Assembly (NCBI GenBank): GCA_021202925.1
Contig: JAJQCD010000009.1
Location: forward strand, 28,747 to 92,746
Length of the DNA stretch: 64,000 nt
Source: Clostridiales bacterium
Lineage (GTDB): Bacteria > Bacillota > Clostridia > Lachnospirales > Lachnospiraceae
Reading direction: 5' to 3'
Positions 52,994 to 62,320 of this stretch are shown piece by piece; within the stretch, counting starts at the first letter, position 1; each line of letters opens with the position of its first letter. The notes beneath the pieces were generated by a model. That model saw only the letters and a list, made by a program, of their open reading frames with translations. It made no database searches and was not told where the DNA came from. Position numbers and translations under genes: made by a program.

Positions 52994-53887
52994 TTAAAGA
53001 AGGCTGTGCCGTTCATATTTCTTAATTTCATCAATCAGCATTCTGCCCGCCACATTCAGCGAATTTTTTCTGTAAATCACACAGCCCTGCGTCATCGCCC
53101 GGAGTCCCTCAATATTAAGGAAACGAAGATGCGGATAATTCTCTTCCCTGCACATCCGTTCCGTCCACAGAGATACCGCATATCCGCTCTCAATCAGAAT
53201 CTCACCGCTCGTATGATCGAAAATCTTTCCGTAATTGCGGATAACCATATCATTATGAAGCATTTCCAGACGATGCTCCTCCAGTCCTTTTTCCTCAAAC
53301 TCAATGAAATACTCATCCTTCAGTTCCTCCCAGGCGACCGTACCGCGATTTGCCAGCGGATGATCTCTGGAAACAACAACCTTCAGACCGGACTCATCAA
53401 CGATCTCCGTCTCCATCCACTCCAGCATCCGGAAGAATTCCGCATAGATCGTAAATACAAGGTCGACCTCCCCACATTCCACCCGTTCGAGCAGTCGATC
53501 CTGCGTCTCCTGAATCAGGTAAATCTTCGTGTTCGGACTCTTTTTCCGAAACTCCTTCAGGATCTCCGTGATATCCCGCTTAAACATCTCCCCATGATAG
53601 CCGATGCGCAGAATATCCTGATAACCACGCCGAAAATCCGCCATCTCCCCGACAGAGGAGTCTGCAAACGCCACGATCGTTTTCGCATGCTTCAGGAAAT
53701 GCTCACCCGCTGCCGTCAGGCTCAGTGACCGGTAGTTCCGCTCAAACAGCCGGATATCCAGCTCACTCTCCAGATTAGCGATCTGCTGTGTCATCGCCGT
53801 CTGCACAATGTGGCACTTCTTCGCCGCTTTCGTAAAATTCAGTTCCTCCGCTGCCGCAATAAAATATTTTAACTGTCGGATCTCCAT
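52994..53887 (-). CDS. LysR family transcriptional regulator
   Basis: A 297-residue regulator. The helix-turn-helix reads RQLKYFIAAAEELNFTKAAK near the N-terminus and QTAMTQQIANLESELDIRLF follows; the effector domain is complete. The start at 53887 is set by family alignment, since the frame runs open upstream without similarity. It is placed 120 bp before the exported reductase on the same strand, the usual partner arrangement for acceptor-induced reductases, although LysR genes more often diverge from their targets. The reductase gene is the natural candidate target. Confidence 0.87.
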   Translation of the reverse strand: MEIRQLKYFIAAAEELNFTKAAKKCHIVQTAMTQQIANLESELDIRLFERNYRSLSLTAAGEHFLKHAKTIVAFADSSVGEMADFRRGYQDILRIGYHGEMFKRDITEILKEFRKKSPNTKIYLIQETQDRLLERVECGEVDLVFTIYAEFFRMLEWMETEIVDESGLKVVVSRDHPLANRGTVAWEELKDEYFIEFEEKGLEEHRLEMLHNDMVIRNYGKIFDHTSGEILIESGYAVSLWTERMCREENYPHLRFLNIEGLRAMTQGCVIYRKNSLNVAGRMLIDEIKKYERHSLL

Positions 53888-54007
53888 CGCCGCACCATCT
53901 CCTCCCGGACGTTTCTCTTCCGTCTTTAATAAATATACCCATTTTTTCAATGGAACACAAGCTGCTTTTCTCCTGTCTGAATCAGACAGGATACCGGTTG
54001 TCTGCGG

Positions 54008-54036
54008 GTATAATTCTCCCGGATTTACAAATACTA
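54008..54036 (+). promoter_or_regulatory. Possible forespore sigma-factor promoter of spoVT
   Basis: GTATA (54008-54012), 17 bp, then AATACTA (54030-54036) resembles the sigma-G/F pattern (GnATR and CATnnTA) apart from the first A of the -10. In Bacillus spoVT is transcribed by sigma-G. It is a weak match and offered as a lead. Confidence 0.3.
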
Positions 54037-54095
54037 CTTCTACATGCGAAAGCATTCAGAAACACTTTGAACCGGCAGATATGGAGGAATTATGT

Positions 54096-54644
54096 ATGAA
54101 AGCTACGGGAATTGTAAGAAGGATCGATGATCTGGGCCGGGTCGTCATTCCAAAAGAGATACGGAAAACACTACGGCTGCGCGAAGGTACGCCACTCGAA
54201 ATTTTCACGGATCGGGAAGGAGAAATCATTCTCAAGAAATATTCGCCCATGGTCGAACTGACCGCGTTCGCCGGACAGTACGCGGAGTCCATGGCGCAGG
54301 CCACGGGACTGATGGTCTGCATCACCGACCACGATCAGGTTATCGCTGTTGCGGGAGGACCCAAAAAAGAACTGCTGCTTCGGAACATCAGCAGCCAGCT
54401 GGAAACCGTTATGAATGAACGGGAAACGGTTCTGGCCACAAAAGACGACAAACGGTTCATTCCTCTGTGTACGGAAGAGATTGACGGCGTCACCGCCCAG
54501 GTCGTCGTGCCAATCATCAGCGAGGGGGACGCGATCGGCGCCGTGGCCATTCTGGGCAAGGAACCCCGGGCAAAATTCGGAGATGCGGAGATCAGACTCG
54601 CCGCCACCGCTGCCGGATTCCTCGGACGACAGATGGAAGGATGA
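54096..54644 (+). CDS. spoVT: Stage V sporulation protein T (AbrB-type regulator with GAF domain)
   Basis: A 182-residue forespore regulator. The N-terminal AbrB swapped-hairpin reads MKATGIVRRIDDLGRVVIPK and the linker GTPLEIFTDREGEIILKKYS; the C-terminal half is a GAF-like domain (GVTAQVVVPIISEGDAIGAV). The length matches SpoVT. The ATG at 54096 follows GGAGGAA by six bases. It marks the organism as capable of sporulation, or descended from such. It diverges from the LysR gene. Confidence 0.95.
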   Translation: MKATGIVRRIDDLGRVVIPKEIRKTLRLREGTPLEIFTDREGEIILKKYSPMVELTAFAGQYAESMAQATGLMVCITDHDQVIAVAGGPKKELLLRNISSQLETVMNERETVLATKDDKRFIPLCTEEIDGVTAQVVVPIISEGDAIGAVAILGKEPRAKFGDAEIRLAATAAGFLGRQMEG

Positions 54645-54690
54645 CCGGCGGCAGAAGCATAAGCCTGTCCCTAAGCTCCAGACACAAAAA

Positions 54691-54719
54691 GGTGAGATCC
54701 TGTCTTCTGGGATCTCACC
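54691..54719. terminator. Terminator between spoVT and uxaA
   Basis: GGTGAGATCC (54691-54700) pairs perfectly with GGATCTCACC (54710-54719) around a 9-nt loop. On the minus strand it is followed by TTTTTGTG, a good end for uxaA; it may also stop spoVT. Confidence 0.75.
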
Positions 54720-54775
54720 ATACATTTCGCTGACCGCACACAACTCACTCCGGATTGCGGCCGTATCAATCAAAA

Positions 54776-56254
54776 TTACAGCACAACTCCATCCTTGAAG
54801 ATCGAAATCTCCCGGAATCCTTTCTCTTCCGCCTTTGTCTGCCTGCCGCCCGCAACTTCAATGACAAGCTTTAAAAGCCGCTTTGCCGCATCGTCAATGG
54901 ACTCGCCGTCCGCAATCGGACCGGCGTTGAAATCAATCCATCCCGCCTTCTTCTCAGCCAGCTGCGAATTCGTCGCCAGTTTCAGAGTCGGCGCCGGCGC
55001 TCCAAACGGAGTACCACGACCCGTCGTAAAGAGAATCATATGAGCCCCCGCCGCCGTCATCGCAGTCGCGGAAACCAGATCATTGCCGGGTCCATAGAGC
55101 ATATTCAGCCCCCGGGTAACAACCGGATCGCCATAACCAATCACATCCATAATCGGCGCCCGTCCGCCCTTCTGGACGCATCCACAGGACTTATCCTCCA
55201 GAGTTGTAATTCCGCCCTGACGGTTGCCCGGACTTGGATTGTCATAGACGACCTCATGATGGCTGATAAAATAATTCTTAAAGCCATTGATCATATGAAC
55301 GGCTTTGTCAAACACTTCCTCGCTCGCGCAGCGATTCATCAGGAAGCCTTCGGCGCCAAACATCTCCGGCACCTCGGTAAGAACCGTAGAACCGCCTCTT
55401 GCCGCCATCATATCACTGAAACGACCGACCGTCGGATTGGCCGTAATTCCGGAAAGTCCGTCTGAACCGCCACACTTCATACCGACAACCAGTTCGCTCA
55501 CCGGCATCGGCTCCCGTGTAAACTGCGACGCGTAGGCGGCGCATTCTTCAAGAAGCTTCCTTCCCTCGACAAATTCATCGTCAAATTCCTGACAGGTCAG
55601 GAACTTCACCCGATCCGCGTCATAATCACCCAGTTCCGTCAAAAACTGCTCATGCGTCAGGTTCTCACAGCCAAGGCTCAGAACCAGAACAGCCGCAGCG
55701 TTCGGATGGCGAACCAGAGCCGCAAGCAGCTTCCTGGTCTGTGCGTGATCCGCGCCTGTCTGGCTGCACCCGAACGGGTGTGTGAACGTATAGAGTCCGT
55801 CGATCGTACCGGTCACCAGATCCTGGTTATCTCTCACCATCTTCTTCGCCACATCGTTCACACAGCCGACCGTCGGAATGATCCAGATCTCATTGCGGAT
55901 TGCGGCGCGCCCGTCTTTCCTGCGAAATCCCATGAAAGTCTCCGGCTCCACCGGCTCCGGGAAATGGAGATCCGGAGTATAGGTATACTCCATCTCTCCC
56001 TCCAGATTTGTCTTTACATTGTGCGTATGCATCCATCTGCCCGGCTCGGCATCCTCGGTCGCATGGCCGATCGGGAACCCGTATTTAATTACATTTTCAC
56101 CGTCTTTAATCGGACGAATGGCAACCTTATGCCCCTGAGGGATGTCCTCAAGCGCCGTCACAGTCAGTCCTCCCGCTGTGATCGTTTCTCCCTTTGCAAT
56201 CGGGTGCAAAGCTACCGCCACATTGTCCAGATCAGAAATCTGAATAGTCTTCAT
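54776..56254 (-). CDS. uxaA: Altronate dehydratase
   Basis: A 492-residue iron-dependent enzyme converting D-altronate to 2-keto-3-deoxygluconate. The N-terminal SAF domain (GETITAGGLTVTALEDIPQG) and the large catalytic domain are fused, the normal UxaA form: FMGFRRKDGRAAIRNEIWII, HPFGCSQTGADH, MKCGGSDGLSGITANPTVGR. It is the last gene of the operon, 6 bp after uxaB. Galactarate dehydratase (GarD) relatives are longer or differ in partner genes, so altronate fits best. Confidence 0.93.
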   Translation of the reverse strand: MKTIQISDLDNVAVALHPIAKGETITAGGLTVTALEDIPQGHKVAIRPIKDGENVIKYGFPIGHATEDAEPGRWMHTHNVKTNLEGEMEYTYTPDLHFPEPVEPETFMGFRRKDGRAAIRNEIWIIPTVGCVNDVAKKMVRDNQDLVTGTIDGLYTFTHPFGCSQTGADHAQTRKLLAALVRHPNAAAVLVLSLGCENLTHEQFLTELGDYDADRVKFLTCQEFDDEFVEGRKLLEECAAYASQFTREPMPVSELVVGMKCGGSDGLSGITANPTVGRFSDMMAARGGSTVLTEVPEMFGAEGFLMNRCASEEVFDKAVHMINGFKNYFISHHEVVYDNPSPGNRQGGITTLEDKSCGCVQKGGRAPIMDVIGYGDPVVTRGLNMLYGPGNDLVSATAMTAAGAHMILFTTGRGTPFGAPAPTLKLATNSQLAEKKAGWIDFNAGPIADGESIDDAAKRLLKLVIEVAGGRQTKAEEKGFREISIFKDGVVL

Positions 56255-56260
56255 ATCATC

Positions 56261-57760
56261 TTACAGGCAGCTCGCGTAGGCAGCCTTTGCTCCTTCCGTG
56301 CGAATCATCTTCAAATCTTCGGTTACCTTCGCTTCCAGACCTGCAATCTGAGTCAGATCCTGATCCCACATCTTCTCATTCGTGAGAACCGCGTGCACCA
56401 GATCTTCTGCAGAATCATCCTTGTGCGCATAATAGAATTCCAGAGCCCAGCGATCATCGCTGACCGTATAAGTATTGCCGGCCGGACGCTTGCAGACCAG
56501 ACCCGCATCGGTCAGCTCCTGAATGTCATTGCTGTAGAATGCAATATAAGCTGCCAGAGACATGGTCAGGCATGCCGGAAGTTCTCCCTTCTCCTCAACA
56601 TATCCCAGGAAGGACGGCATATTACGCGCTTTCCACTTGGACGTCGAATTCAGAGAAATGCTCATCAGCTCATGATTGACGAACGGGTTATTGAACCGAT
56701 CCTGAACCGCGGACGCAAACTGCATCAGATCATCCTTGTCAAGCGGAAGAGTCGGAATTACTTCATCATAAAGCATCTTGTTCATAAAGCCACGAATGGT
56801 ATCATCGTTCATGCAGTCACGGACGATATTCTCACCGGCCAGGTACGCGCCAAGAACAAAGCCGGTATGTGCGCCGTTCAGAATACGAACCTTACGCTTC
56901 TTGTACGGGCTCATATCCGGAGTCACAAATACCTTGTCCTCCAGTCCTGCCTTGCGGAACGGAAGAACGTCATTCAGCTTCACATCACCCTCAATCACCC
57001 AGACGCCAAACACTTCGCCGACATCCAGCAGCGGGTCCTCATAGCCATGCTTCTCTTCCAGTTCGGCAACTTCCTTCGGATCGCGGATGCGTCCCGGAAC
57101 GATACGGTCAACCAGAGAACCACAGAAGGTACACTCCTCATTGACATATTTCTTAAATCCGTCTTCCAGTCCCCACTGATCGATGTACTGATTGACGCAC
57201 TTAAGCAGCTCCTTACCATTGTTGTCGATCAGTTCGCACGCCAGCATCAGAATCGCAGGCTTGCCGGCCTGATAACGATGATAGAGAACCTGTGTCAGCT
57301 TCGCCGGGAAGCTGCTCGGCGGGCAGTCGTCCTTCTGGCAGGACGGATCATACTGGATTCCGGCCTCTGTCGTATTGGAAACAATAATCTCAAGATCGTC
57401 GCTGGCAGCGATCTCCATCAAACTCTTATAGTCTTCCGTCTCATAAGGATTCAGGCAACGGCTCACGCTGGAAATGACACGCTTCGCATCAATCTTCTGT
57501 CCGTTCTCGCTACCGCGCAGATACAGCGTGTAAAGACCTTCCTGCTCATTGATCATCTTCGCAAGACCCGGAGCAATCGGCTGCACCAGGCAGCATTTTC
57601 CGTTCCAGTCCGCCTTCTCATTCGCAAGGTCAAACCAGTAATCAACGAACGCACGCAGGAAATTTCCCTCACCAAACTGAAGCACCTTCTCCGGCGCCTC
57701 CTTCAATACGTATCCGTCATACCCGGATTTTTCCAAGACCTCGTAATTTAAACGTTCCAT
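56261..57760 (-). CDS. uxaB: Tagaturonate reductase (mannitol dehydrogenase family)
   Basis: A 499-residue NADH-dependent enzyme that reduces D-tagaturonate to D-altronate. The N-terminal nucleotide domain begins EKVLQFGEGNFLRAFVDYWF; the catalytic motif RILNGAHTGFVLGAYLAGEN is clear. The start at 57760 follows GAGG; the longer reading from 57817 is rejected. With UxaA immediately downstream, UxaB is preferred to the fructuronate reductase UxuB. The isomerase UxaC is not in the operon. Confidence 0.9.
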   Translation of the reverse strand: MERLNYEVLEKSGYDGYVLKEAPEKVLQFGEGNFLRAFVDYWFDLANEKADWNGKCCLVQPIAPGLAKMINEQEGLYTLYLRGSENGQKIDAKRVISSVSRCLNPYETEDYKSLMEIAASDDLEIIVSNTTEAGIQYDPSCQKDDCPPSSFPAKLTQVLYHRYQAGKPAILMLACELIDNNGKELLKCVNQYIDQWGLEDGFKKYVNEECTFCGSLVDRIVPGRIRDPKEVAELEEKHGYEDPLLDVGEVFGVWVIEGDVKLNDVLPFRKAGLEDKVFVTPDMSPYKKRKVRILNGAHTGFVLGAYLAGENIVRDCMNDDTIRGFMNKMLYDEVIPTLPLDKDDLMQFASAVQDRFNNPFVNHELMSISLNSTSKWKARNMPSFLGYVEEKGELPACLTMSLAAYIAFYSNDIQELTDAGLVCKRPAGNTYTVSDDRWALEFYYAHKDDSAEDLVHAVLTNEKMWDQDLTQIAGLEAKVTEDLKMIRTEGAKAAYASCL

Positions 57761-57798
57761 AAGCCCTCTTTTCCTTTCCTTTCTTTTTTGTAAGCAAA

Positions 57799-57836
57799 CC
57801 TGCCGGACAGCAGCCACAAGGCTACTGTCTGACAGG
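57799..57836 (-). promoter_or_regulatory. Hairpin between TRAP and uxaB genes
   Basis: 57799-57815 (CCTGCCGGACAGCAGCC) pairs with 57820-57836 in 14 of 17 positions with extra wobble pairs on the minus strand. In the same gap a TTGACA-like box lies near 57912-57917 (minus strand). It may tune expression of uxaBA relative to the TRAP genes, or be a partial terminator. Confidence 0.45.
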
Positions 57837-57994
57837 TAACTTTTGATGCCATACGAATCTTCTCTGACGATCGATTCTCACCCTTTATAGATTAACAAAA
57901 ATTTACTCTATTGTCAAAGTATAATTGTCATTCTGACAAAACAGTCAAAATAATCCTCTGGCAAAAAGGCAAAATTTTCCTTTCCTGCTCTGTT

Positions 57995-59278
57995 TTAATA
58001 GAACAGGTTGACAAGGAATGTCGTAAACGGCGGGAACCAGGTAAGCAGCAGATTGACAACCAACAGGATGTAAAACGGAACTGCCTCCCTGATAAATGCC
58101 GCTGTCTTACACTTGGTAATCGAACATGTGACAAACATCAGTGTACCCATTGGTGGCGACAGAGCACCGATCGCATTGTTAAAGATGTAAATCATGGCGA
58201 ACTGAATCTCGTTGATCCCGTACTCTGCCGCAATCGGCGCAAGAAGAGGAACCAGAATAATCATGGACGCATTGCCCTCGATAAACATGCCGACAATCAA
58301 CAGGAAGATATTCACAACAATCAGGAACAGATATTTGCTATGAATATTAACGAGCATCCACTGAGTCAGCATCTGTGGGATCTGCTCTTTAGTCAGAATC
58401 CAGGAAAATACCGATGCCGCCGATACAATCAGCATAATGGATGCCGTTGTGCAGACGGTCTCCTTTAATCCCTGAATCATATCCTTCACATGCATTTCCT
58501 TATAAAGAAAGCCAAGAAATGCCGCATAGATAATTGCAACCGCTCCGGCCTCCGTCGCAGTAAAGATACCAATACGGATGCCACCGATAATGATAATCGG
58601 AAGCAGCAACGGAAGGATTGCCGGCTTTAATGCGGTCCAGAAACGGGCACCTGTCATCTTCTCCGTATTCAGAATGCCGTAGCCACGCTTCTTGGAAATC
58701 ACGCCAACCAGAATCATCATCGTGATACATAGAAGAGCTCCGACACCAAGACCGGAAATAAACAGCTTTCCGATGGAAACATTCGCGATACACCCATAAA
58801 GAATCATGGCGATTCCCGGCGGAATTAACGGTGTAATCATGGAAGACGCCGCCGTAACCACGCTTGAAAACTCCAGAGAAAATCCCTTTCTTGTCATCTC
58901 CGGAACCATCATCTTGGATTCCATCGCTGCATCCGCGATATTGGAGCCAGACAGGCCACCCATGACCGTGGACAGAAGAATATTTACCTGGGCGAGTCCG
59001 CCAGGAAGACGACCGGTAACTACTTCACAGAAATCCATAATTCGTTTCGTCACGCCCGTATAGTTCATGAAAATACCGGCACACACAAAAAACGGAATTG
59101 CCATCAGGGAAATCTTTTCCGTACCGATGATCGCCTGCTGTGCGAAAATGACTGCATTGATGCCCGGATTCAGCACAAAATAAACCATCGATCCTCCAAG
59201 AACGGCAATATAAACCGGAACCTTCAGGAATAAAAGAACCAGCATCACGATCGCAGATAACATTAATACATCACTCAT
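57995..59278 (-). CDS. TRAP transporter large permease (DctM)
   Basis: A 427-residue membrane protein with about twelve segments. DctM motifs: PFFVCAGIFMNYTGVTKRIM, GGLSGSNIADAAMESKMMVP and AIGALSPPMGTLMFVT. Its start overlaps the DctQ stop by 8 bp. Together with DctQ and DctP of this operon it imports the sugar acid that the following enzymes process. It is only distantly like the TRAP permease at 33455-34747. Confidence 0.93.
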   Translation of the reverse strand: MSDVLMLSAIVMLVLLFLKVPVYIAVLGGSMVYFVLNPGINAVIFAQQAIIGTEKISLMAIPFFVCAGIFMNYTGVTKRIMDFCEVVTGRLPGGLAQVNILLSTVMGGLSGSNIADAAMESKMMVPEMTRKGFSLEFSSVVTAASSMITPLIPPGIAMILYGCIANVSIGKLFISGLGVGALLCITMMILVGVISKKRGYGILNTEKMTGARFWTALKPAILPLLLPIIIIGGIRIGIFTATEAGAVAIIYAAFLGFLYKEMHVKDMIQGLKETVCTTASIMLIVSAASVFSWILTKEQIPQMLTQWMLVNIHSKYLFLIVVNIFLLIVGMFIEGNASMIILVPLLAPIAAEYGINEIQFAMIYIFNNAIGALSPPMGTLMFVTCSITKCKTAAFIREAVPFYILLVVNLLLTWFPPFTTFLVNLFY

Positions 59279-59780
59279 CGCTGCTCGCCGCCTCCTTTGC
59301 CTCAGACTTCACACCTGTTATAACACTGAAGAAATAACTGATAATCATATCAATATAAGAAACAATCGCGATACCATATACCAGGCTATACGGTATTTTC
59401 AACATACTCGTTGAACGCCCGCTCTTTAAAAAGACCTGGATAAATCCAATGCTCTGGATGAACAGGAAACCGATTACAACCACCACGACAACAGAAATCA
59501 GCACGTTCATCACCTTTTGCATACTCTTCGGCATCAGATCCACAATCATCTCAATCGCAACGTGGTTACCATTCCGGAATGCAGCGCCTGCAGCCGCAAA
59601 TACGATCCATACCATGCAGGAAGTCTGTACCTCCTCCAGCCAGGTAAATGGCGCACTGAAAATATAGCGCCATATTACCCCGAGGAATGTAAGAACGATC
59701 AGAATGGCAAGGATGACAGAAGCTACAGCAACATCAAGGTTCGCCAGAACCGATAATGCCTTATTTTCTTTCTTATCCAT
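59271..59780 (-). CDS. TRAP transporter small permease (DctQ)
   Basis: A 169-residue protein with four membrane helices and the DctQ-like FSAPFTWLEEVQTSCMVWIV and GAAFRNGNHVAIEMIVDL. It lies between DctP and DctM, overlapping DctM. It completes the second TRAP system in this window. Confidence 0.92.
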   Translation of the reverse strand: MDKKENKALSVLANLDVAVASVILAILIVLTFLGVIWRYIFSAPFTWLEEVQTSCMVWIVFAAAGAAFRNGNHVAIEMIVDLMPKSMQKVMNVLISVVVVVVIGFLFIQSIGFIQVFLKSGRSTSMLKIPYSLVYGIAIVSYIDMIISYFFSVITGVKSEAKEAASSDE

Positions 59781-59812
59781 GCTCTTTCTCCCAAGATTTC
59801 ATCTTTCTATGT

Positions 59813-60907
59813 TTAGTTTGCACCCATAGCAGCCTTTACCGTCTCATACAGGCCGTCGCTCCATCCGAAATCACTGCCCATCTCATAGAACGCCTGCGCC
59901 TTCTCCTTGAATCCTGCCAGCACCTCATCCGACGGATCAACCACAGTCACACCTTCGTCCTTCATCATCTGCAGATACTCTGCATCTGCCGCCTGCTGAA
60001 CTTCGTTGTTGTATTCACCGGCTTCCTCCATTGTCTCCAGAAGCCAGGTCTGCTGCTCCTCGGTCAGACCGTTGAACCAGTCAGCGGAAACAACCCACGT
60101 GGTAAAGTTCTTTACATGTCCATCCAGAATCAGATACTGCGCAACCTCGTGAAGCTTTCTTCCATATAAGGTTGCAAGTGGATTCTCGGCTCCGTCGATC
60201 GTCTTGGTCTGAAGTGCCTGATACACATCGCCCAATGACATACCGGTAGATGTCGCCCCCAGCACATCAAAGCCCTTGGACTGAATCGCGTTCGACGGGA
60301 CACGAATCTTCAGACCTTTCAGGTCGTCAACCGTATTCACAGGAGTGGTGGTCAGAGTATGCCGCTCTCCATAAATCCAATTGGAAGCGATCAGCTTCAG
60401 ACCCTTCTCCTCCAGCAAATCACACTGCTGCTGATACCAGTCGGACTCAGTCAGTGCCCAGCACTGATCCCAGCTGTCAAACAGGAACGGGCCAAATACA
60501 ATTCCAAAATCCGGCACACCGTAATCCGCATAGAACGCTCCATCCGCCAGTGTACAGACATTTTCGCCCAACAACATGGAATCAATCAGAGAAGACTTAT
60601 CACCCAGCTGAGAATCCGGATAGATCTCAATCGCCATCGTACCGCCGGACTTCTCCTTGAGAATCTCCTGTGCCTTTTCAATGCCCTGCCCCAACGGCTC
60701 AGAGATCGAATTCTCAAACGCAATCTGAAGAACAACCTCAGCATTCGTGCTGCCACTGTCTGTCGTTGCAGAATCTCCGCTCCCACTGTCTGCCGCCGCT
60801 GCCGTTGTTTCTGTTGTCGTTGAGGAACTTCCACCGCACGCGCTCAGGCTCATTGCCGCCATCACACCCGCCATTGTCAATGCCGCTACTCTTTTCATTT
60901 TCATCAT
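59813..60907 (-). CDS. TRAP transporter solute-binding lipoprotein (DctP)
   Basis: A 364-residue lipoprotein with lipobox Cys24 (MSLSACGG), a Ser/Thr linker and the DctP fold. Landmarks are LKGLKIRVPSNAIQSKGFDV with the carboxylate-contact arginine, and KTIDGAENPLATLYGRKLHE. By its operon the ligand should be an aldonate or uronate. ATGs at 60907 and 60904 follow GGAGG; the one at 60919 overlaps that site and is rejected. Confidence 0.92.
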   Translation of the reverse strand: MMKMKRVAALTMAGVMAAMSLSACGGSSSTTTETTAAAADSGSGDSATTDSGSTNAEVVLQIAFENSISEPLGQGIEKAQEILKEKSGGTMAIEIYPDSQLGDKSSLIDSMLLGENVCTLADGAFYADYGVPDFGIVFGPFLFDSWDQCWALTESDWYQQQCDLLEEKGLKLIASNWIYGERHTLTTTPVNTVDDLKGLKIRVPSNAIQSKGFDVLGATSTGMSLGDVYQALQTKTIDGAENPLATLYGRKLHEVAQYLILDGHVKNFTTWVVSADWFNGLTEEQQTWLLETMEEAGEYNNEVQQAADAEYLQMMKDEGVTVVDPSDEVLAGFKEKAQAFYEMGSDFGWSDGLYETVKAAMGAN

Positions 60908-61002
60908 CTTTTCCTCCATTTTTTATTTTTTGAAGAAGCGCATACCGCTGCATCTCCTATTCTCACTCCGGTTTCCCGGAGAAAGTTTTCTAACAATGTT
61001 CT

Positions 61003-62037
61003 CTACTTGCTGATGTGAGAGAAATCCAGCAATACCTTCAACATGTCGCCCGGATTGTGCGCAAAATCATCAAATGCCTTTGGCCCCTCATCAAACGGAT
61101 ATATGTTCGTGATAATTTTCTCCAGCGGCGCCTTCTTTGCGTTCACCAGATCAATCAGTTCCAGGAAATCCTTCTTCAACGCATTTCTGGAACCATATAC
61201 ATTCAGCTCCTTCTTCTGAATCAGCGTAAAATTGAAATCCAGATTCTTCTTACCCACACCAATCAGAACCATACGGCCGCCGAAGCAACAGGCATCAATG
61301 CAATTCTGGAATGTAGAAGGAAGCCCCACAGCTTCAATGGTGACATCAAAGCCATTGCCATCTGTCAGTTCGTTCACCTGTTTCTCGAAATGTTCCGCAG
61401 AGTCATTCAGCACGGTTCCATCCACTCCGAAATCCATCGCCATTTCCAGCTTGCCGGCGGACACATCCGAAATATAAACGACTGCGCCTTTTTCTTTCGC
61501 CGCGATCGCAGCCAGTACGCCGATTGTGCCAGCTCCTACAACCAGAACCTTATCTCCCTTCTGCACGTTTGCGTGGCTGACCCCGTGATAACTAATGCAG
61601 AATGGTTCAATCGCCGCTAACACCTTCGGATCCATTCCCTTGCCGTCATAGACTCTCTCGATCGGCATCGTGATGTACTCCTGGAACGCCCCGTCTCTCT
61701 GACATCCCATCGTCTGATTATCCATGCAGGCATTCACGAATCCATGAAGACAGGAATAACAGTGTCCGCAGTTGAAATACGGATTGCAGGTCACAATCAT
61801 GCCTGGTCTGATTCCATACTCGTTGTCCTCGTCCGCTTCCATAACCTCTGCCGAAAACTCGTGCCCCGGTATTCTCGGGTAATCAAAATACGCAAAGGTC
61901 CCGCGATAGGAACCGTTATCGCTGCCGCAGATTCCGCCATACAGAATCTTCAGCAATACTTCCCCCTTCTTTCTCACCGGCATCTCGACATCCCTGATCT
62001 CGACCTCGCCCGGCGCATTGATATACATTGCTTTCAT
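61003..62037 (-). CDS. Zinc-dependent medium-chain dehydrogenase, sugar-acid type
   Basis: A 344-residue alcohol dehydrogenase family enzyme. Catalytic zinc residues Cys37 and His59-Glu60 (GICGSDNG, IPGHEFSAEV) and structural zinc Cys90, 93, 96, 104 (CGHCYSCLHGFVNAC) are intact, with an NAD-binding VLVVGAGTIGVLAAIAAKEK. In an operon with TRAP, uxaB and uxaA, it most plausibly oxidises an L-aldonate such as L-galactonate to D-tagaturonate, the role of LgoD in E. coli. L-gulonate or sorbitol-type substrates remain possible. It is the first gene after the GntR-controlled promoter. Confidence 0.87.
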   Translation of the reverse strand: MKAMYINAPGEVEIRDVEMPVRKKGEVLLKILYGGICGSDNGSYRGTFAYFDYPRIPGHEFSAEVMEADEDNEYGIRPGMIVTCNPYFNCGHCYSCLHGFVNACMDNQTMGCQRDGAFQEYITMPIERVYDGKGMDPKVLAAIEPFCISYHGVSHANVQKGDKVLVVGAGTIGVLAAIAAKEKGAVVYISDVSAGKLEMAMDFGVDGTVLNDSAEHFEKQVNELTDGNGFDVTIEAVGLPSTFQNCIDACCFGGRMVLIGVGKKNLDFNFTLIQKKELNVYGSRNALKKDFLELIDLVNAKKAPLEKIITNIYPFDEGPKAFDDFAHNPGDMLKVLLDFSHISK

Positions 62038-62105
62038 TCCGTCATCCTCCTGACCTGAAACTATAGTTGCAACAGATGTATTTATTGTTGATTTTGATTT
62101 TATTT

Positions 62106-62150
62106 GATGTATACATTAAGGCCTTTTATCGACATCTGTTGTATACATCA
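62106..62150. promoter_or_regulatory. Two TGTATACA operator sites before the dehydrogenase gene
   Basis: ATGTATACAT (62107-62116) and TTGTATACATCA (62139-62150) share the palindromic core TGTATACA, about three helical turns apart. The second lies directly downstream of the -10 of the minus-strand promoter. Confidence 0.65.
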
Positions 62151-62151
62151 C

Positions 62152-62179
62152 ATTATAAATACTTTTTTCGGTATGTCAA
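62152..62179 (-). promoter_or_regulatory. Promoter of the dehydrogenase-TRAP-uxaB-uxaA operon
   Basis: On the minus strand a perfect TTGACA (62179-62174) and a perfect TATAAT (62157-62152) are 16 bp apart. Confidence 0.75.
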
Positions 62180-62289
62180 GGCAAAACCAGCAATTTTAAT
62201 TAATTTAGTCGAATTGTCCAAATTTGAATTGGCTGTTTTGTACATTATGTTTCAATCGTTTTTTGTTAATCTTTTGTCTATTTTCCTGT

Positions 62290-62318
62290 TTGAAAAAAGA
62301 TCCGAATCATGGTATAAT
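62290..62318 (+). promoter_or_regulatory. Promoter of the GntR gene
   Basis: TTGAAA (62290-62295) and a perfect TATAAT (62313-62318) are 17 bp apart, ending 41 bp before the ATG at 62360. Confidence 0.72.
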
Positions 62319-62320
62319 TC

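Noticed and set aside
53888..54055. Extension of the second LysR protein by 56 residues
   Set aside because: LysR proteins begin at the helix-turn-helix; the extra codons overlap the promoter region of spoVT.
55652..57751. A long open frame on the plus strand (about 700 codons) opposite uxaA and uxaB
   Set aside because: It crosses the junction of two well-supported genes on the other strand, has no ribosome site and no recognisable domain. It is a consequence of their codon use.
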